Notes under the pieces: model-generated
Seen by the model: only the letters and a program-made list of their open reading frames with translations
Database searches by the model: none
What the model was told of the DNA's origin: nothing
Source of the DNA: Methanococcoides sp.
Lineage (GTDB): Archaea > Halobacteriota > Methanosarcinia > Methanosarcinales > Methanosarcinaceae
Reading direction: 5' to 3'
Length of the DNA stretch: 64,000 nt
Assembly: GCA_021108275.1 (NCBI GenBank)
Contig: JAIORD010000044.1
Location: 1-64,000, forward strand
Shown here: piece after piece, positions 29,212 to 39,870 of the stretch
Numbering within the stretch: the stretch's first letter is position 1
How the letters are laid out: every line of letters begins with the position of its first letter
Made by a program: the position numbers and the translations under genes

Positions 29212-32200
29212 TCAAGAGCTTATCTTTTCAAACATCTGCTTTAAGAAATCAGCCCCATCTTCCAAGAACAGGATATTCTTATTCATCAATTCATCCTTAC
29301 TTTCGGACCAATTAAGGTCTGAATAATTTGTGCGAGACAAAATAAATGAATTCAGATTAATGTTTAATTTCGATTTATTTTTCAAATCTTTTTCAATATG
29401 TTTTATTTCTTTGTGAAGGCCAATTTTCTCATCATGATGGTCCACCCTCACAAGTCCTTTAGGGTCTATGAAATTGATTGTTTGTTCATCTCCTTTTATG
29501 GTCCATAGTATGAAATCTGGATAGAAATTTTTAGTTTCGAAAAAGCCAATACCTTTCCTTGAAGGATTTCTTAATAAATATATTTCATCAAACCCTAACG
29601 CTTTCGAATCATTTTCTAAATACAGATTCAATTGCTTTATAAAATCTCTTTCACTTTCAACTAAATTAACTGGAGATATTTTTATAAATTCAAGGTCCTT
29701 TGCTTTAACATTCTTGTATATCAATGGTTTAAATAAGTGAACATTCATTGCGAAAAAATCCATGATATTAGACATACCATGTTTGAAGGAAATATCTTCT
29801 TCATACATTATATTTCCATCTTCAGAGTTTACTCTTATGAAACTTGTTAAATCACTAGTAAATTTGTCTATATCTTTAATCAAAGTGTCAGCATCTGAAT
29901 TAATTGTGAATACGTACTCTTTTGGAATTAAAGACTCATCTTCCTGACTAACAGTTTCATATTGTAAATTTTCTTGATACCAATGATATTTTTCATGATT
30001 ATAGAGCTTATCCAAATAAGATTTAAGCAATTGTATCGCATAGTCTTGAAGCTTTTTAATTTTCTGTAATTCATCAGTTTCATTTAGTTGTAATATCTCT
30101 TTTTTGCACAAAACAGAATATTTATCTGGAGAATAAAGAACACTGCTCAAATCATCTTTGATAAAATATAAATTTGTATATTTCTTTAAATCCTTATATT
30201 TAAGCAATTCAAGATAAATATAATCCATATCAAACAAATCAACCAGTTCTGAACTAAATGTATTTTCTTTAATAGGGGAACTAGAATCTACTTGCTTGAT
30301 ATCTTCTCTTGATTCAAGAACATCAATCTTTGAACTTAAATCTATTTTAATTTTTGCAATCGATTTATCGAAATTTGTTATCTGTATAGATTTAGTAAAA
30401 TCACTTACATCCTTTGTACTTCTTGGAACATAAAGAGCACTAACAGGCATTGTTGGTTTAATTTTAAGAGTTAGTCTCTCATACTCTCCAATTCCTTCTT
30501 CTTTCAATGATTGTTTGAATGTTTCCATGTAATTTGCATTTAATCCAAAAATATTCAACGTTTCAAGAAGTTCCAAATAATCGGGAATTTTAACATCTGC
30601 TAACATACCATTTTTGAATTCAGGTGCAGAGCTTCTTTTCAAGTAATTTTCATATCCTTTAAGCCGGACACCTCGTCCAAATAATTGAATTATCTGAGAA
30701 CCTTCTTTTTTCCCAATATTCAAAAGACCCATTGCTGAAACTCTGTAAGAATTCCATCCTTCAATAAACTTTTTAGAACCAATTAAGAAATTGACTGGTG
30801 AGTTTTTCTTTTCAATTTTCTTAAATAAAGATTGTTCAAAATTAGATTTTTGAGCAATAAAGAAGTAATCTTCTTCCTCTTTATCAATGAGTTTCATGAA
30901 AGAACTCGTATCTCCAATATTTATGACTCCAAAATACTCCGAGTCAAATTTTAACCCAATTTCTCCATCTGCATTTTTAATCTCAACAAATTGCAATGTT
31001 TTAGATGTCTTGACATGAAATAAGACCTTAAGAATATCTTCATATATTTCATGAATCTCTATTTTGTCGATTTTGTTCAAACGTCTCAGGTATGGAAATT
31101 TTGTTGCAAATACTGGCTGGTCATTTGTGTCAACAAGGCTTGATTTATCAGTAAGTATATTTTGAATTAATTCTTTGAAGTTCTTTTTCTCATTTACAAA
31201 CCTTGCTAAAAATTTAACCACTTGAAGAACGTCTGATTCTTTTGCTTTTCCACTAACACTCGAGCCTACAAAAATCATCAGAGGATTTTCAAGATTGAAT
31301 GGCTTGATTTGTCGGCCATAGTTCTTGAAATAAACTTTTTGTTCATATAATGAGAGTAATGAACCCGTAAAATATTCATCGCCGTAATCTTCTTTATTAT
31401 GCAAATTAAGTATACTGTAATCTTTTCCAAACCCATCTTCATAGAAGTATTTGTAGCGATAATCAAATATTATCGAAGAAGCATATTCGTTGAAAGTCTC
31501 ATCCTTGTCGATAATTTCACCAAATGTGGCACTATATTCAAAAGTGAATCCATTCTTACCAACAAGCTCTTTTCTCATGTTCTTCCAAGTCTGAGCATCA
31601 GTGGAATGGCCTTTATGCCCTTCATCGACGAAAATAATATTATCATCTTCAAAAGCTTCAACTGGAATTGTTTTCCCATCTTGAGAACTGACTTCACTTT
31701 TAATCTTGGTGATTTCTATGACCTTTAGTGGATTCTTTAAAGACCAATCTTCAAGTGTCTTTTGTGCTTCAAACTTTTTGTGCTCTATATCACTTAATAC
31801 AAGTTCGTCCATGTGCTGTGTGGAAAGCCCTTCACTAGGAGTAATAAGCAAAAAATTATCATATTTTTTATTATTATACCTTTGAATCTGTAAAAAGTTG
31901 ATATGCATCAAAAGTGTTTTCCCACTACCAGTTGCAGACCAGAATGCCAATTTTTGCATGGCTTTTTTATTAGGATATGGATATTTGCTGTTCTCTTTTT
32001 TATTTAGAGCCATTACAAATGTAAGAAACTCTGAATACAATGAATTGAACTCATTGTAGTATTTATCAAGGTATATTTCTGTAAACAGAATTGCCATGTA
32101 TTGGAAATATTTCAATACAATTGGAGGGTCTCTTTTTTGGTTTATGTGGTTCAAATATTCCTGGATGTTTTCATCATATAGATTGAGTTTCTGTCTGAAT

Positions 32201-32382
32201 TCATCAGTAATTTTTAAATTTTGTAATACTTCAGTAAAATGCAATTTATTGTGATAATTTAGTCCATCTGGAATAGGTTTTAACAATGCACTAAATTCTT
32301 TCATATCTCTTAATCCAAACATTGAGGACATGTATTTATTCAGAATTAGATAATTCTGAAGTTTTCTCTGAACTTTGGCCAT
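29212..32382 (-). CDS. Type III-like restriction helicase subunit (Res)
   Basis: The 1056-residue SF2 helicase has Walker A WSATGSGKTLLMH (about residue 145), the DExH-type box IIFVDEGHKGHS, and the later motif VI region QLFGRGVRLKG. The C-terminus carries a nuclease-like region with FYPDFILWTI, then NFIDPKGL. It is probably the DNA-translocating and cleaving subunit paired with the methyltransferase encoded 3 bp upstream. Third gene of a tightly packed minus-strand operon: helicase-nuclease, Mod, Res. Confidence 0.87.
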   Translation of the reverse strand: MAKVQRKLQNYLILNKYMSSMFGLRDMKEFSALLKPIPDGLNYHNKLHFTEVLQNLKITDEFRQKLNLYDENIQEYLNHINQKRDPPIVLKYFQYMAILFTEIYLDKYYNEFNSLYSEFLTFVMALNKKENSKYPYPNKKAMQKLAFWSATGSGKTLLMHINFLQIQRYNNKKYDNFLLITPSEGLSTQHMDELVLSDIEHKKFEAQKTLEDWSLKNPLKVIEITKIKSEVSSQDGKTIPVEAFEDDNIIFVDEGHKGHSTDAQTWKNMRKELVGKNGFTFEYSATFGEIIDKDETFNEYASSIIFDYRYKYFYEDGFGKDYSILNLHNKEDYGDEYFTGSLLSLYEQKVYFKNYGRQIKPFNLENPLMIFVGSSVSGKAKESDVLQVVKFLARFVNEKKNFKELIQNILTDKSSLVDTNDQPVFATKFPYLRRLNKIDKIEIHEIYEDILKVLFHVKTSKTLQFVEIKNADGEIGLKFDSEYFGVINIGDTSSFMKLIDKEEEDYFFIAQKSNFEQSLFKKIEKKNSPVNFLIGSKKFIEGWNSYRVSAMGLLNIGKKEGSQIIQLFGRGVRLKGYENYLKRSSAPEFKNGMLADVKIPDYLELLETLNIFGLNANYMETFKQSLKEEGIGEYERLTLKIKPTMPVSALYVPRSTKDVSDFTKSIQITNFDKSIAKIKIDLSSKIDVLESREDIKQVDSSSPIKENTFSSELVDLFDMDYIYLELLKYKDLKKYTNLYFIKDDLSSVLYSPDKYSVLCKKEILQLNETDELQKIKKLQDYAIQLLKSYLDKLYNHEKYHWYQENLQYETVSQEDESLIPKEYVFTINSDADTLIKDIDKFTSDLTSFIRVNSEDGNIMYEEDISFKHGMSNIMDFFAMNVHLFKPLIYKNVKAKDLEFIKISPVNLVESERDFIKQLNLYLENDSKALGFDEIYLLRNPSRKGIGFFETKNFYPDFILWTIKGDEQTINFIDPKGLVRVDHHDEKIGLHKEIKHIEKDLKNKSKLNINLNSFILSRTNYSDLNWSESKDELMNKNILFLEDGADFLKQMFEKISS

Positions 32383-32385
32383 TGT

Positions 32386-35300
32386 TTATCCCCTGAACAT
32401 ATTTGTTTTAAAGATTTCATCTATTGATTTAGCATTCTTTATCAATGAGTTGCCATTGATAAGAATTTCATCATATTCTTCATTCAGAATATTGTTTTCA
32501 ATGAATTCTTTGTCTCTTACAGGTTCAAAACCATCTGTCCTATTTCTCCAGATTATAATAACAGCTTTGTCTTTTCTGTAACCTTTGACGATTATGTATA
32601 CTTCATTATCATCTAGTTTTCTTTGAATTGATTTAACGTCAATTCCAGCAATATAGTTGAATGTTTCAATCAAATCAACATTATGTTCCCTGAATTCATT
32701 ATTATCATATGTTTTGAGTTTATACTCAAAAGGACTATCTAATGCATCCAGATTAAGGAAAACATTGCTTCCTTTGCTTTCAAATTCAAGCATGTATTTA
32801 ATATTGTAATCTTTAGATTCTTTGGCCAAAGTGGTAGGTTCTTTGAAATCAATGTTGTTCAAAGAATCTTCATATTGCTCAAGTGTCTGATATTTGATAA
32901 TTTGTTTCTTGGAACCATTGTTATCTTGTGGTTTGCCATCTTTCCAATTATCAGAATAGATTACTTTGAGAATTCTTGGCTTTGTAACGGTTTCAAAGTA
33001 GTGACCCATTTCTACAAGGATAAATTTTCGGTTACCATTATCTTCTTTGTTTAACTTTAATACAGCATGACCAGTTGTGCCAGAACCTGCAAAATAATCT
33101 AAAATTATTGCATTTTCACTCTCAAACGTTGCAGAATCAATTGCAGTCATCGTAGTATAAACTGATTTTGGATATGAAAATAAATCCGAATTGCCAAATA
33201 TACTTGTTAACAAATTTGTACCTTGTGATGTTGCATTAAATTTGGTGTTGGACCAAATGCTATCGAGTAAACCTCTTGCTTTTTCATCATTATATAGCCG
33301 ATTAATAGTCATATTATCTGTGCATTGAAGTAAGCTATTTTTATGAGCTTCTATCGCACCTTCATAACTCAAAGTCCAAACTCTCTCAGAATCATCACTA
33401 CCAATTGGATAGATTCTTATATACCCTTCATCTGTAGAGTTAGTTGGGTATTTGCCTTGCGGTGGTTTTTCAAATGCAACAATCTCTCTATTATTTGGAT
33501 TGACCAATACCGCATAAAAACTATTTGGCCTTCCTGTACGGTAATTATTTTCACCGGTTCCCGCCCTCCTAAAGTTCCTCACTCTTATTCCATCTTCCTT
33601 TTCTTTTCCTCTTAAGATATCCTCTCCTTTTGGAATTAAGAAAATATTATACTCGTGAGTTCTCGTTACATTAGAACGACCAGTTCCAGAACCTGGGTAA
33701 TGGATAACAATGCTTTTCTGAACTTCATAGTTCGGTAGTGATAACTCTAGCAAAGGAGTTAATTTTCCAAGTTCAGTATCATCTATTGCGATACTAAAAA
33801 CTCCTTGTTCTTCTTCTAAAAACTGGATTGCGACCTTTAATCGATTTTCTATCAAAGATAACCAAGACGATTCTTTATATTCATTTTTATAAATAATTGG
33901 AGTTGCCTTTGTATTATATGGGGGGTCTATATAGCAACATTTAATTTTCTTTTCATATTTGTTGAGAAGTAAATTTAATGCGTGGAAATTATCCGAATTA
34001 ATGAGTATACCTGTAGTTTTGTCATCAAGATTATCAATCTCACTTAAGATTTGATATTTGAAATCCAAATCATAAAATTTCGTGTCAATAACAAGTGTTG
34101 GATTTTGTTTGAGAACTTCTATCTTCAGTCCTTCATCAGATTTTCCTGTTCCTGTAAGATTTCCTTTTACGTTATTTACTTCTACATCAATACCAAATGA
34201 ATAAAGTTGTTTCCATTCTTCAATCTGTTTTTCATTTTTAAGTATTTCAGGATAATACTTTTCATCAATATAATCTAGTGTAATACAATAATCAGTTGAA
34301 GTAACAAACTTCATCTTTTCCCACATTTTTTTCTGGAACTCTTCAATCTGAGCTAAAAATTCAATTATTTTCAGAGATATTTCTTTGAAAACTTTTATTT
34401 TTTTGAGATTGATATTTAAGTCTTCTTTTGAATCAATATCATCAATATGAAGAATTTCATTTTTGATATAGAAATCCAATTCTTGAGATAAGAATTTCTT
34501 CAGGCCTTTATGGATGAAATAATCGCTTGTGTTCTTTGTAGTATATTTATTTAGATGCCATTCAAGTTCTGATTTTTCAGACTTGTCTCCATCCATCTTA
34601 ATGTGTTTTTTCTGTAAATCTGCTAAACCATAAATACCGATTTTCTCATTGATTTGTTTTAAATTATACTGGTTTACTTCATCCTTCCCCAGTCTTTTCT
34701 TGCCGGAAAGGTCTTTAATTATTTCTTCCTCTTCACCAGTTAAACCTTTATATCCAAACTTTACATTGAGGTGTTTAGTCCTGCTATCATACTCTGCCTC
34801 ATTGAATATGAAAAATTTCTTCTCCGAATCTTTAATATTGTTTTTTTCAATATCAACTTCTTCACTAGTTACTTCAAAATCAACTTTAATTGCATTAGTC
34901 TTAAATGAATAATTATTAAAGTTTTCACCAGTTTTGATGTAATACTGGTCGTTATTTGCCCAATGCAGATAGACTTCTTCACCATTGTAAGGAATTGCAT
35001 ACTTTGCATCTTTAGAATATCTTCTTTTGGAAATGAAATCGCCCTTGTCATAATATCTTGAAAAGAAACTAATTATATCATCATAGATTTCTTCTTCGAT
35101 ATAATTTTCTTTGTCAACCAGATTCATTTCTTTTTCTTTTTCAAGATAAGATTGTACTTTTGGAACTTCTGCATACTTCTGTTTTGCTTCTAGAATTTCG
35201 CATCCAAAATCAGATTCAATCACTGTCTTCAATGCTTCTAGATTGGATTTTAATTCTGAATTATCTCCAACCGTTTTGATTTTTTCATTTATAATTTCAA

Positions 35301-35457
35301 AAAGGTCTTTGTTAATAAACTCAGATATTTCTTTTTTCTTGATGTTAATGATTCTGTATATTCCAAAATCAAGGTCATTGTTCTCGAATTGGAACAAATC
35401 CTTTAACAGTAATTTAAGCTTATCAGCACTAGTATCAATCAATTTTTCATCCACCAT
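32386..35457 (-). CDS. Type III-like DNA methyltransferase (Mod)
   Basis: From ATG 35457 the protein is 1023 residues, much larger than classical Mod (about 650). The N-terminal 450 residues form an extra helical region starting DKLKLLLKDLFQFENNDLDF. The catalytic motif CCYIDPPYNTKAT (DPPY) precedes the SAM-binding FAGSGTTGHAVLKLN, the beta-class order for N6-adenine or N4-cytosine methylation. A longer frame to 35577 overlaps the upstream helicase gene and is unlikely. Start and upstream stop are one base apart. It probably confers self-protection and target specificity. Confidence 0.88.
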   Translation of the reverse strand: MVDEKLIDTSADKLKLLLKDLFQFENNDLDFGIYRIINIKKKEISEFINKDLFEIINEKIKTVGDNSELKSNLEALKTVIESDFGCEILEAKQKYAEVPKVQSYLEKEKEMNLVDKENYIEEEIYDDIISFFSRYYDKGDFISKRRYSKDAKYAIPYNGEEVYLHWANNDQYYIKTGENFNNYSFKTNAIKVDFEVTSEEVDIEKNNIKDSEKKFFIFNEAEYDSRTKHLNVKFGYKGLTGEEEEIIKDLSGKKRLGKDEVNQYNLKQINEKIGIYGLADLQKKHIKMDGDKSEKSELEWHLNKYTTKNTSDYFIHKGLKKFLSQELDFYIKNEILHIDDIDSKEDLNINLKKIKVFKEISLKIIEFLAQIEEFQKKMWEKMKFVTSTDYCITLDYIDEKYYPEILKNEKQIEEWKQLYSFGIDVEVNNVKGNLTGTGKSDEGLKIEVLKQNPTLVIDTKFYDLDFKYQILSEIDNLDDKTTGILINSDNFHALNLLLNKYEKKIKCCYIDPPYNTKATPIIYKNEYKESSWLSLIENRLKVAIQFLEEEQGVFSIAIDDTELGKLTPLLELSLPNYEVQKSIVIHYPGSGTGRSNVTRTHEYNIFLIPKGEDILRGKEKEDGIRVRNFRRAGTGENNYRTGRPNSFYAVLVNPNNREIVAFEKPPQGKYPTNSTDEGYIRIYPIGSDDSERVWTLSYEGAIEAHKNSLLQCTDNMTINRLYNDEKARGLLDSIWSNTKFNATSQGTNLLTSIFGNSDLFSYPKSVYTTMTAIDSATFESENAIILDYFAGSGTTGHAVLKLNKEDNGNRKFILVEMGHYFETVTKPRILKVIYSDNWKDGKPQDNNGSKKQIIKYQTLEQYEDSLNNIDFKEPTTLAKESKDYNIKYMLEFESKGSNVFLNLDALDSPFEYKLKTYDNNEFREHNVDLIETFNYIAGIDVKSIQRKLDDNEVYIIVKGYRKDKAVIIIWRNRTDGFEPVRDKEFIENNILNEEYDEILINGNSLIKNAKSIDEIFKTNMFRG

Positions 35458-35458
35458 T

Positions 35459-38233
35459 TTAGTTACCCCCTTCAAGTCCATCACAAATATGGTAAAATTC
35501 ACATTTTCCAGTTTTATTATTACAAGAAGTTCCTTGCCAGTTTCTTCCAAAATCTTTATTATCAATTGATTCAGCAATTGAAGTTACCAAAGTCTTGGTT
35601 TTTTCAAGGTCTTCTTCTGTATTCATAAATCGTGTTCGTTCATTATCCTTGAATGTATAAGCACTGATGTTTTTAATTTCTTCATCATATTTATATTGAA
35701 GTGCAATATTATAAAGTCGCAGTTGAATATCCACATTCATTCTTCCAAGACCTTCTTTATATCTGGATTTGTAATCTATCAACTCAATTTCATTATTTTC
35801 GTTCTTGATAACTAAATCTGCCTGACCACTTATTAAAAGGTCTTTGTTAATGTACGAGAAGGGAAGTTCTATATCAAGAACTTCAGTCAAAAAGTTATCA
35901 GTCTTTTCATAGTAAGTCCATAAATCTGTGATGAGTTCATCACGCCATTTAGTTCGAGAATCATCATCTTTACAATATAGGTCAACTATTGAGATGATAT
36001 CTTGTATATCAATTTCTTTTCCCTCTTTGATGAGAACATGTAGTTTTTTAAGAGAATTATGAACAATTACACCGTATGCTTGATAGTAATCTGTTGGAGT
36101 CTGGAATCCAAGAAAATCCCTACAATAAAATCTAAAAGGGCAATCAATATATGCACTTACAGAAGAATAACTTAATTTCGTTTTACCCTTTATAGGCTCA
36201 TAATGGTCTTTATCTGTGAATTTTTTATTAAAATCGTTTAATTTAATAAAGTTACTCTGCCCAATTTCATCAATGAATTTAGATGGATGACTCCCAGGTC
36301 CATCAATCGTACTTATGGCCAACAGTTTTTGTGCTCTTGATACTCCAACATAAAATATTCTCCTTATTTCTTCCCCTCGATTGTAGTCATTTTTATCGAG
36401 CATTAATTCCTTTGGTATATCCATTATAATTGTTTCACGATTATTTATCGTATTATATCTCCTATTTGTGACACCTGCCATAATCACTACAGGAAATTCA
36501 AGACCTTTGGCTTGATGCACAGTCATTAGGTTTACTGCATTAATATTTTCAAAGGATGCAGCATCATCAATTTTGTTTTCTGGTATTGTCCCAATTTGAT
36601 AAAGTAGAGATTTGAACTGTTTAGAATGCGTATTTTCTTCGAATTTGTAGATAAGAGTTGAAAATTTGGCCAGATTCTTTATAGCCATATTTGCAGTTTC
36701 GTCTCTATCTTTTAGATATTTCTTGAATAATCTGTAATGGTAGCCAGTTGCGTCCATTATTTTATAAAACAGCTTTAATTGACTAATAGGATTTCTTGTT
36801 TGTTGAAATTTAAGATTCCTCAAAGCCATTAGTTTATCAGAATCTTCGTTGTCAATATTTAAGCGTTGTAATTCATCATAGTCAAAAGACTCAAGAAGAT
36901 TGTAAATATCAATTTTTGGATTTAATTTTGTAATTGTGTCTTCTTTCAAATCCAAAAATTTAGAATAAAGAATATTGTTGTCAAAATACTTTTCTTTCTG
37001 ATATTTGTTTGGAATATGTGAATTGATGTATACCATTAGTATTAACAAATCTTTAACTTCATCTTGTACTAAGAGTGAGCCATCTCCTTTTACTATATAT
37101 GTAATCTTTTCTTTTTCAAGTTCATCGACAATAGATGATGAATGAAATTTTACACTTTTGAAAAGTATGGCTATGTCTTCATATTTGATGTTATTATTCT
37201 TGACCACACTTTTTATGAATTGAACAATATTTTCAGCTTCAGACTGCTTTGAGTCTCCAGTTATGTATATTGGCTTTGAAAAAGTTGGATTATTTGTAAA
37301 TATGTTCTTTTTAAATGTTCTGTGAGGTTTCATAAAGTCGTCAAACATAGACACTATCTCTTTATTTGACCTGAAGTTCTCTTCCAATACCAATTTTTTT
37401 GCATTGGGATATCTGTCGAGGAATGTTCTAAAATTCTTGATTGATGCCCCTCGAAAACTGTACAAACTCTGGTCTTCATCACCCACAACAGTAATATTAA
37501 ATTTTGGTTCACTTATAAGCTTGAAAATAGCATCTTGGATTGGATTTGTATCTTGGTACTCATCAATTAGTATGTAGTCGTGAGAATCTCTTACAATCTG
37601 CAAAACGTCTGGACTTTGTTGAAGCAAATGATAGAATTCTCTTTGAAGAAGTGCAAAATCAAGCCTTGTATTATTTGGGTCAAGAATATTCCCCAGATAT
37701 ATCTGGTAACTTTTTGCAATTGCTTTTTTAAAACTATCCAGATTGTTTGTTTTGCAGTAGTTTATAAGTTTTACTGGGTCAACATCATTTTCAGTACATT
37801 TATTATAAAAGTTTATAAGCTCAGCAACTTTAATGTCCTTTGCATAATCTTTTAATCCATAATTCCAAAAATTCTTATTTACAAAGATAAACTGGTCTAA
37901 ATCATCCATTACTTCGAAAATATTACCAAAATTATGATATTCCGGAAAAGATTGAAGCATTTTTTGACAGAACGAATGAATTGTGGAAATTTGCATGTTT
38001 TCTACAGCATCACCTAAACTTTTACGTAATCTGTCTTTAAGTTCTTCTGCTGCTTTTATGGTAAATGTACTGACAATTATTCTATTAGGGTCATATCCTT
38101 CTTTAACGAGAAAAATTACTTTTTCTGTAAGAACTCTTGTTTTTCCAGTTCCAGGGCCTGCAATAATTAATAGTGGACTATCTACATACTTGATAGCTTC
38201 TTGTTGTTGTGATGTCAAAGAGAGACTATTCAT
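35459..38233 (-). CDS. UvrD/AddA-like helicase fused to Fe-S PD-(D/E)XK nuclease
   Basis: A 924-residue SF1 helicase-nuclease. Walker A is IIAGPGTGKTRV (residues 23-34). Other helicase motifs are ILIDEYQDTN, VVGDEDQSLYSFRGA, MTVHQAKGLEFP and FYVGVSRAQ. The C-terminal third is a RecB/AddB/Cas4-like nuclease with GQADLVIKN and IELIDYKSRYKEG. Its cysteines (CPFRFYC, then CNNKTGKC and YHIC) suggest a [4Fe-4S] cluster. It is the first gene of the operon with Mod and Res. Association of this nuclease-helicase with a type III-like pair suggests a three-component defence system (inference). Confidence 0.86.
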   Translation of the reverse strand: MNSLSLTSQQQEAIKYVDSPLLIIAGPGTGKTRVLTEKVIFLVKEGYDPNRIIVSTFTIKAAEELKDRLRKSLGDAVENMQISTIHSFCQKMLQSFPEYHNFGNIFEVMDDLDQFIFVNKNFWNYGLKDYAKDIKVAELINFYNKCTENDVDPVKLINYCKTNNLDSFKKAIAKSYQIYLGNILDPNNTRLDFALLQREFYHLLQQSPDVLQIVRDSHDYILIDEYQDTNPIQDAIFKLISEPKFNITVVGDEDQSLYSFRGASIKNFRTFLDRYPNAKKLVLEENFRSNKEIVSMFDDFMKPHRTFKKNIFTNNPTFSKPIYITGDSKQSEAENIVQFIKSVVKNNNIKYEDIAILFKSVKFHSSSIVDELEKEKITYIVKGDGSLLVQDEVKDLLILMVYINSHIPNKYQKEKYFDNNILYSKFLDLKEDTITKLNPKIDIYNLLESFDYDELQRLNIDNEDSDKLMALRNLKFQQTRNPISQLKLFYKIMDATGYHYRLFKKYLKDRDETANMAIKNLAKFSTLIYKFEENTHSKQFKSLLYQIGTIPENKIDDAASFENINAVNLMTVHQAKGLEFPVVIMAGVTNRRYNTINNRETIIMDIPKELMLDKNDYNRGEEIRRIFYVGVSRAQKLLAISTIDGPGSHPSKFIDEIGQSNFIKLNDFNKKFTDKDHYEPIKGKTKLSYSSVSAYIDCPFRFYCRDFLGFQTPTDYYQAYGVIVHNSLKKLHVLIKEGKEIDIQDIISIVDLYCKDDDSRTKWRDELITDLWTYYEKTDNFLTEVLDIELPFSYINKDLLISGQADLVIKNENNEIELIDYKSRYKEGLGRMNVDIQLRLYNIALQYKYDEEIKNISAYTFKDNERTRFMNTEEDLEKTKTLVTSIAESIDNKDFGRNWQGTSCNNKTGKCEFYHICDGLEGGN

Positions 38234-38447
38234 TTACTTCTACCACATTTTATTTTTTTATAAATTTAAGATAAAATCCATATATGTATCAAACTCTTGC
38301 CATAAATTCTAAAATTTATTAAATAATGGCAATAGTTGTATAAATAATTAGCAGTTTAAATATATTAAAATGTTTCATGTATCAGAATATTCTAAATTTG
38401 ATAACAAGCATAAAAGATTAAATCAGGTGGATGTAAATCTATCTTCT

Positions 38448-38727
38448 TCAAACTCCCATCAAACTCTCCACATGCTGTTCAATCAAATCTTTTTCAATAT
38501 CCGATATAATCCTTGCATAATACGTACAATAGAAACTGTGCTTCATTCATTTTCAACAAATCCTTTTCTTCGCATTCTCATCAAATTGGTCAGATAGACG
38601 CTTCAGGAAGAGAAGACCAAATATGTACTGCTTGTTATTCGGAACTGTCAATAGAGCTTCGCAGGATGTCTGCTGCCTTTAATAAATGGGTGCTTAGTTC
38701 GTTGAGGGTAAGTACTATTTTTGCACC
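38448..38727 (-). pseudogene. Remnant of type I restriction methyltransferase HsdM
   Basis: The minus strand reads LTLNELSTHLLKAADILRSS and IDSSE, then after a frameshift YIFGLLFLKRLSDQFDENAK. This is the classic N-terminus of HsdM. TAA and TGA stops and frameshifts break it, and only the first 60 or so codons are recognisable. It is a footprint of a lost type I R-M system. Together with the YgjP remnant it brackets the present type III-like operon. Confidence 0.75.
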
Positions 38728-38900
38728 TTGGGATGAAGGAATAATTTGTTTCTGTAAAAGTATCGTTGAAATCTATTAGCGGGTCTATTTTGGATTAATT
38801 TAAGGCATTGAATATAATAATAAATTTTAAAAATCTTGTAACTGATATTTTCAACATATATAGAAAACATTTTAGTCCTTTATTAAAAATACATCAAAAC

Positions 38901-38909
38901 TTTTATATG
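38901..38909 (+). promoter_or_regulatory. TATA-like box for CBASS genes
   Basis: TTTTATATG lies about 75 bases before the CD-NTase ATG. A clear AAGGAG ribosome binding site is at 38971-38976. Confidence 0.4.
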
Positions 38910-38982
38910 TAGTAAGAATATGACCTCTCATCTATTGATTTTACAGTAAAAGCATTTAACCACAGGTGAAAAGGAGCTAAAG

Positions 38983-39870
38983 ATGAGCACAGATTGGGAA
39001 AATAAATTTAGATTATGGACAAAAAAACCAAGCGATACAGAAGAGGCAATGTGCGAAAATGCTGAAAGAATGATTCGGGATGCTATTAGGAATGATGATG
39101 AATTATCAAAAATAAACATCGAGATTTTCGCACAAGGCTCCTATTCTAATAATACAAATGTGAAACAAAATAGTGATGTCGATATATGCATTAGGTACAT
39201 GGATTCCTATTTTTGTGATTTTCCAAATGGAAAAAATAAAAGTGATTTTGGCTTTGTAGATTCTAAATATACGTTTTCTAATTTCAAAGATGATGTTGAA
39301 AGGGCACTAATTAATAAATTTGGAACAGCCGGAGTGACAAAAGGCAACAAAGCATTTGATGTTCATTCCAATACTTACAGGGTTGATGCCGATGTCGTAG
39401 CTTGCTTTGAACATAGAAGGTATAATGGTAATGGTCAAAACTATTTATCTGGAACAGAGTTTAGAAGTGAAGATGGAACCGAAATTATAAATTGGCCTAA
39501 ACAACATTATGAAAATGGAGTTCGTAAGAATACTGATACTAACAGAAGGTATAAAAAAGTAGTTCGAATTTTAAAAAGACTAAATGTGGATATGCAAGAC
39601 GATGGCATAGAAGTATCGCACAAAATACCTTCTTTTTTGATTGAATGTCTAATTTGGAATACTCCGAATCACATAATTACAAATACAAATTATGTTGATA
39701 CAATCAAGAACACTTTGGTATTTCTTTATCAAAACACAACAGAATTTGAAAAATGCAGCGAATGGAGAGAAGTCAGTGAGTTGAAATATCTATTTAGAAG
39801 TTCCCAACCTTGGAACTTTGAAGATGTTAATAAATTTACAGTCGGAGCTTGGAATTATATCGGGTATTGA
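38983..39870 (+). CDS. CBASS CD-NTase (cGAS/DncV-like nucleotidyltransferase)
   Basis: The 295-residue protein has the nucleotidyltransferase core FAQGSYSNNTNVKQNSDVDI followed by CIRY, giving the GS motif and the two-Asp DVD pair near residues 60-65. The third acid is in YRVDADVVAC around residue 130. This matches CD-NTases, which make cyclic di- or trinucleotides on phage infection. The next gene is a Cap15-like effector, coupled by a TGATG overlap, completing a minimal type I CBASS. The nucleotide product cannot be read from sequence. AAGGAG lies six bases before the ATG. Confidence 0.85.
   Translation: MSTDWENKFRLWTKKPSDTEEAMCENAERMIRDAIRNDDELSKINIEIFAQGSYSNNTNVKQNSDVDICIRYMDSYFCDFPNGKNKSDFGFVDSKYTFSNFKDDVERALINKFGTAGVTKGNKAFDVHSNTYRVDADVVACFEHRRYNGNGQNYLSGTEFRSEDGTEIINWPKQHYENGVRKNTDTNRRYKKVVRILKRLNVDMQDDGIEVSHKIPSFLIECLIWNTPNHIITNTNYVDTIKNTLVFLYQNTTEFEKCSEWREVSELKYLFRSSQPWNFEDVNKFTVGAWNYIGY

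Noticed and set aside
35458-35577. Longer Mod start at 35577
   Set aside because: It would overlap the helicase-nuclease gene by 119 bases; the ATG at 35457 starts right at the conserved region.
38370-38779. Plus-strand frames in the gap before the CBASS genes
   Set aside because: They are shadows of the decayed hsdM on the minus strand and have no family features.
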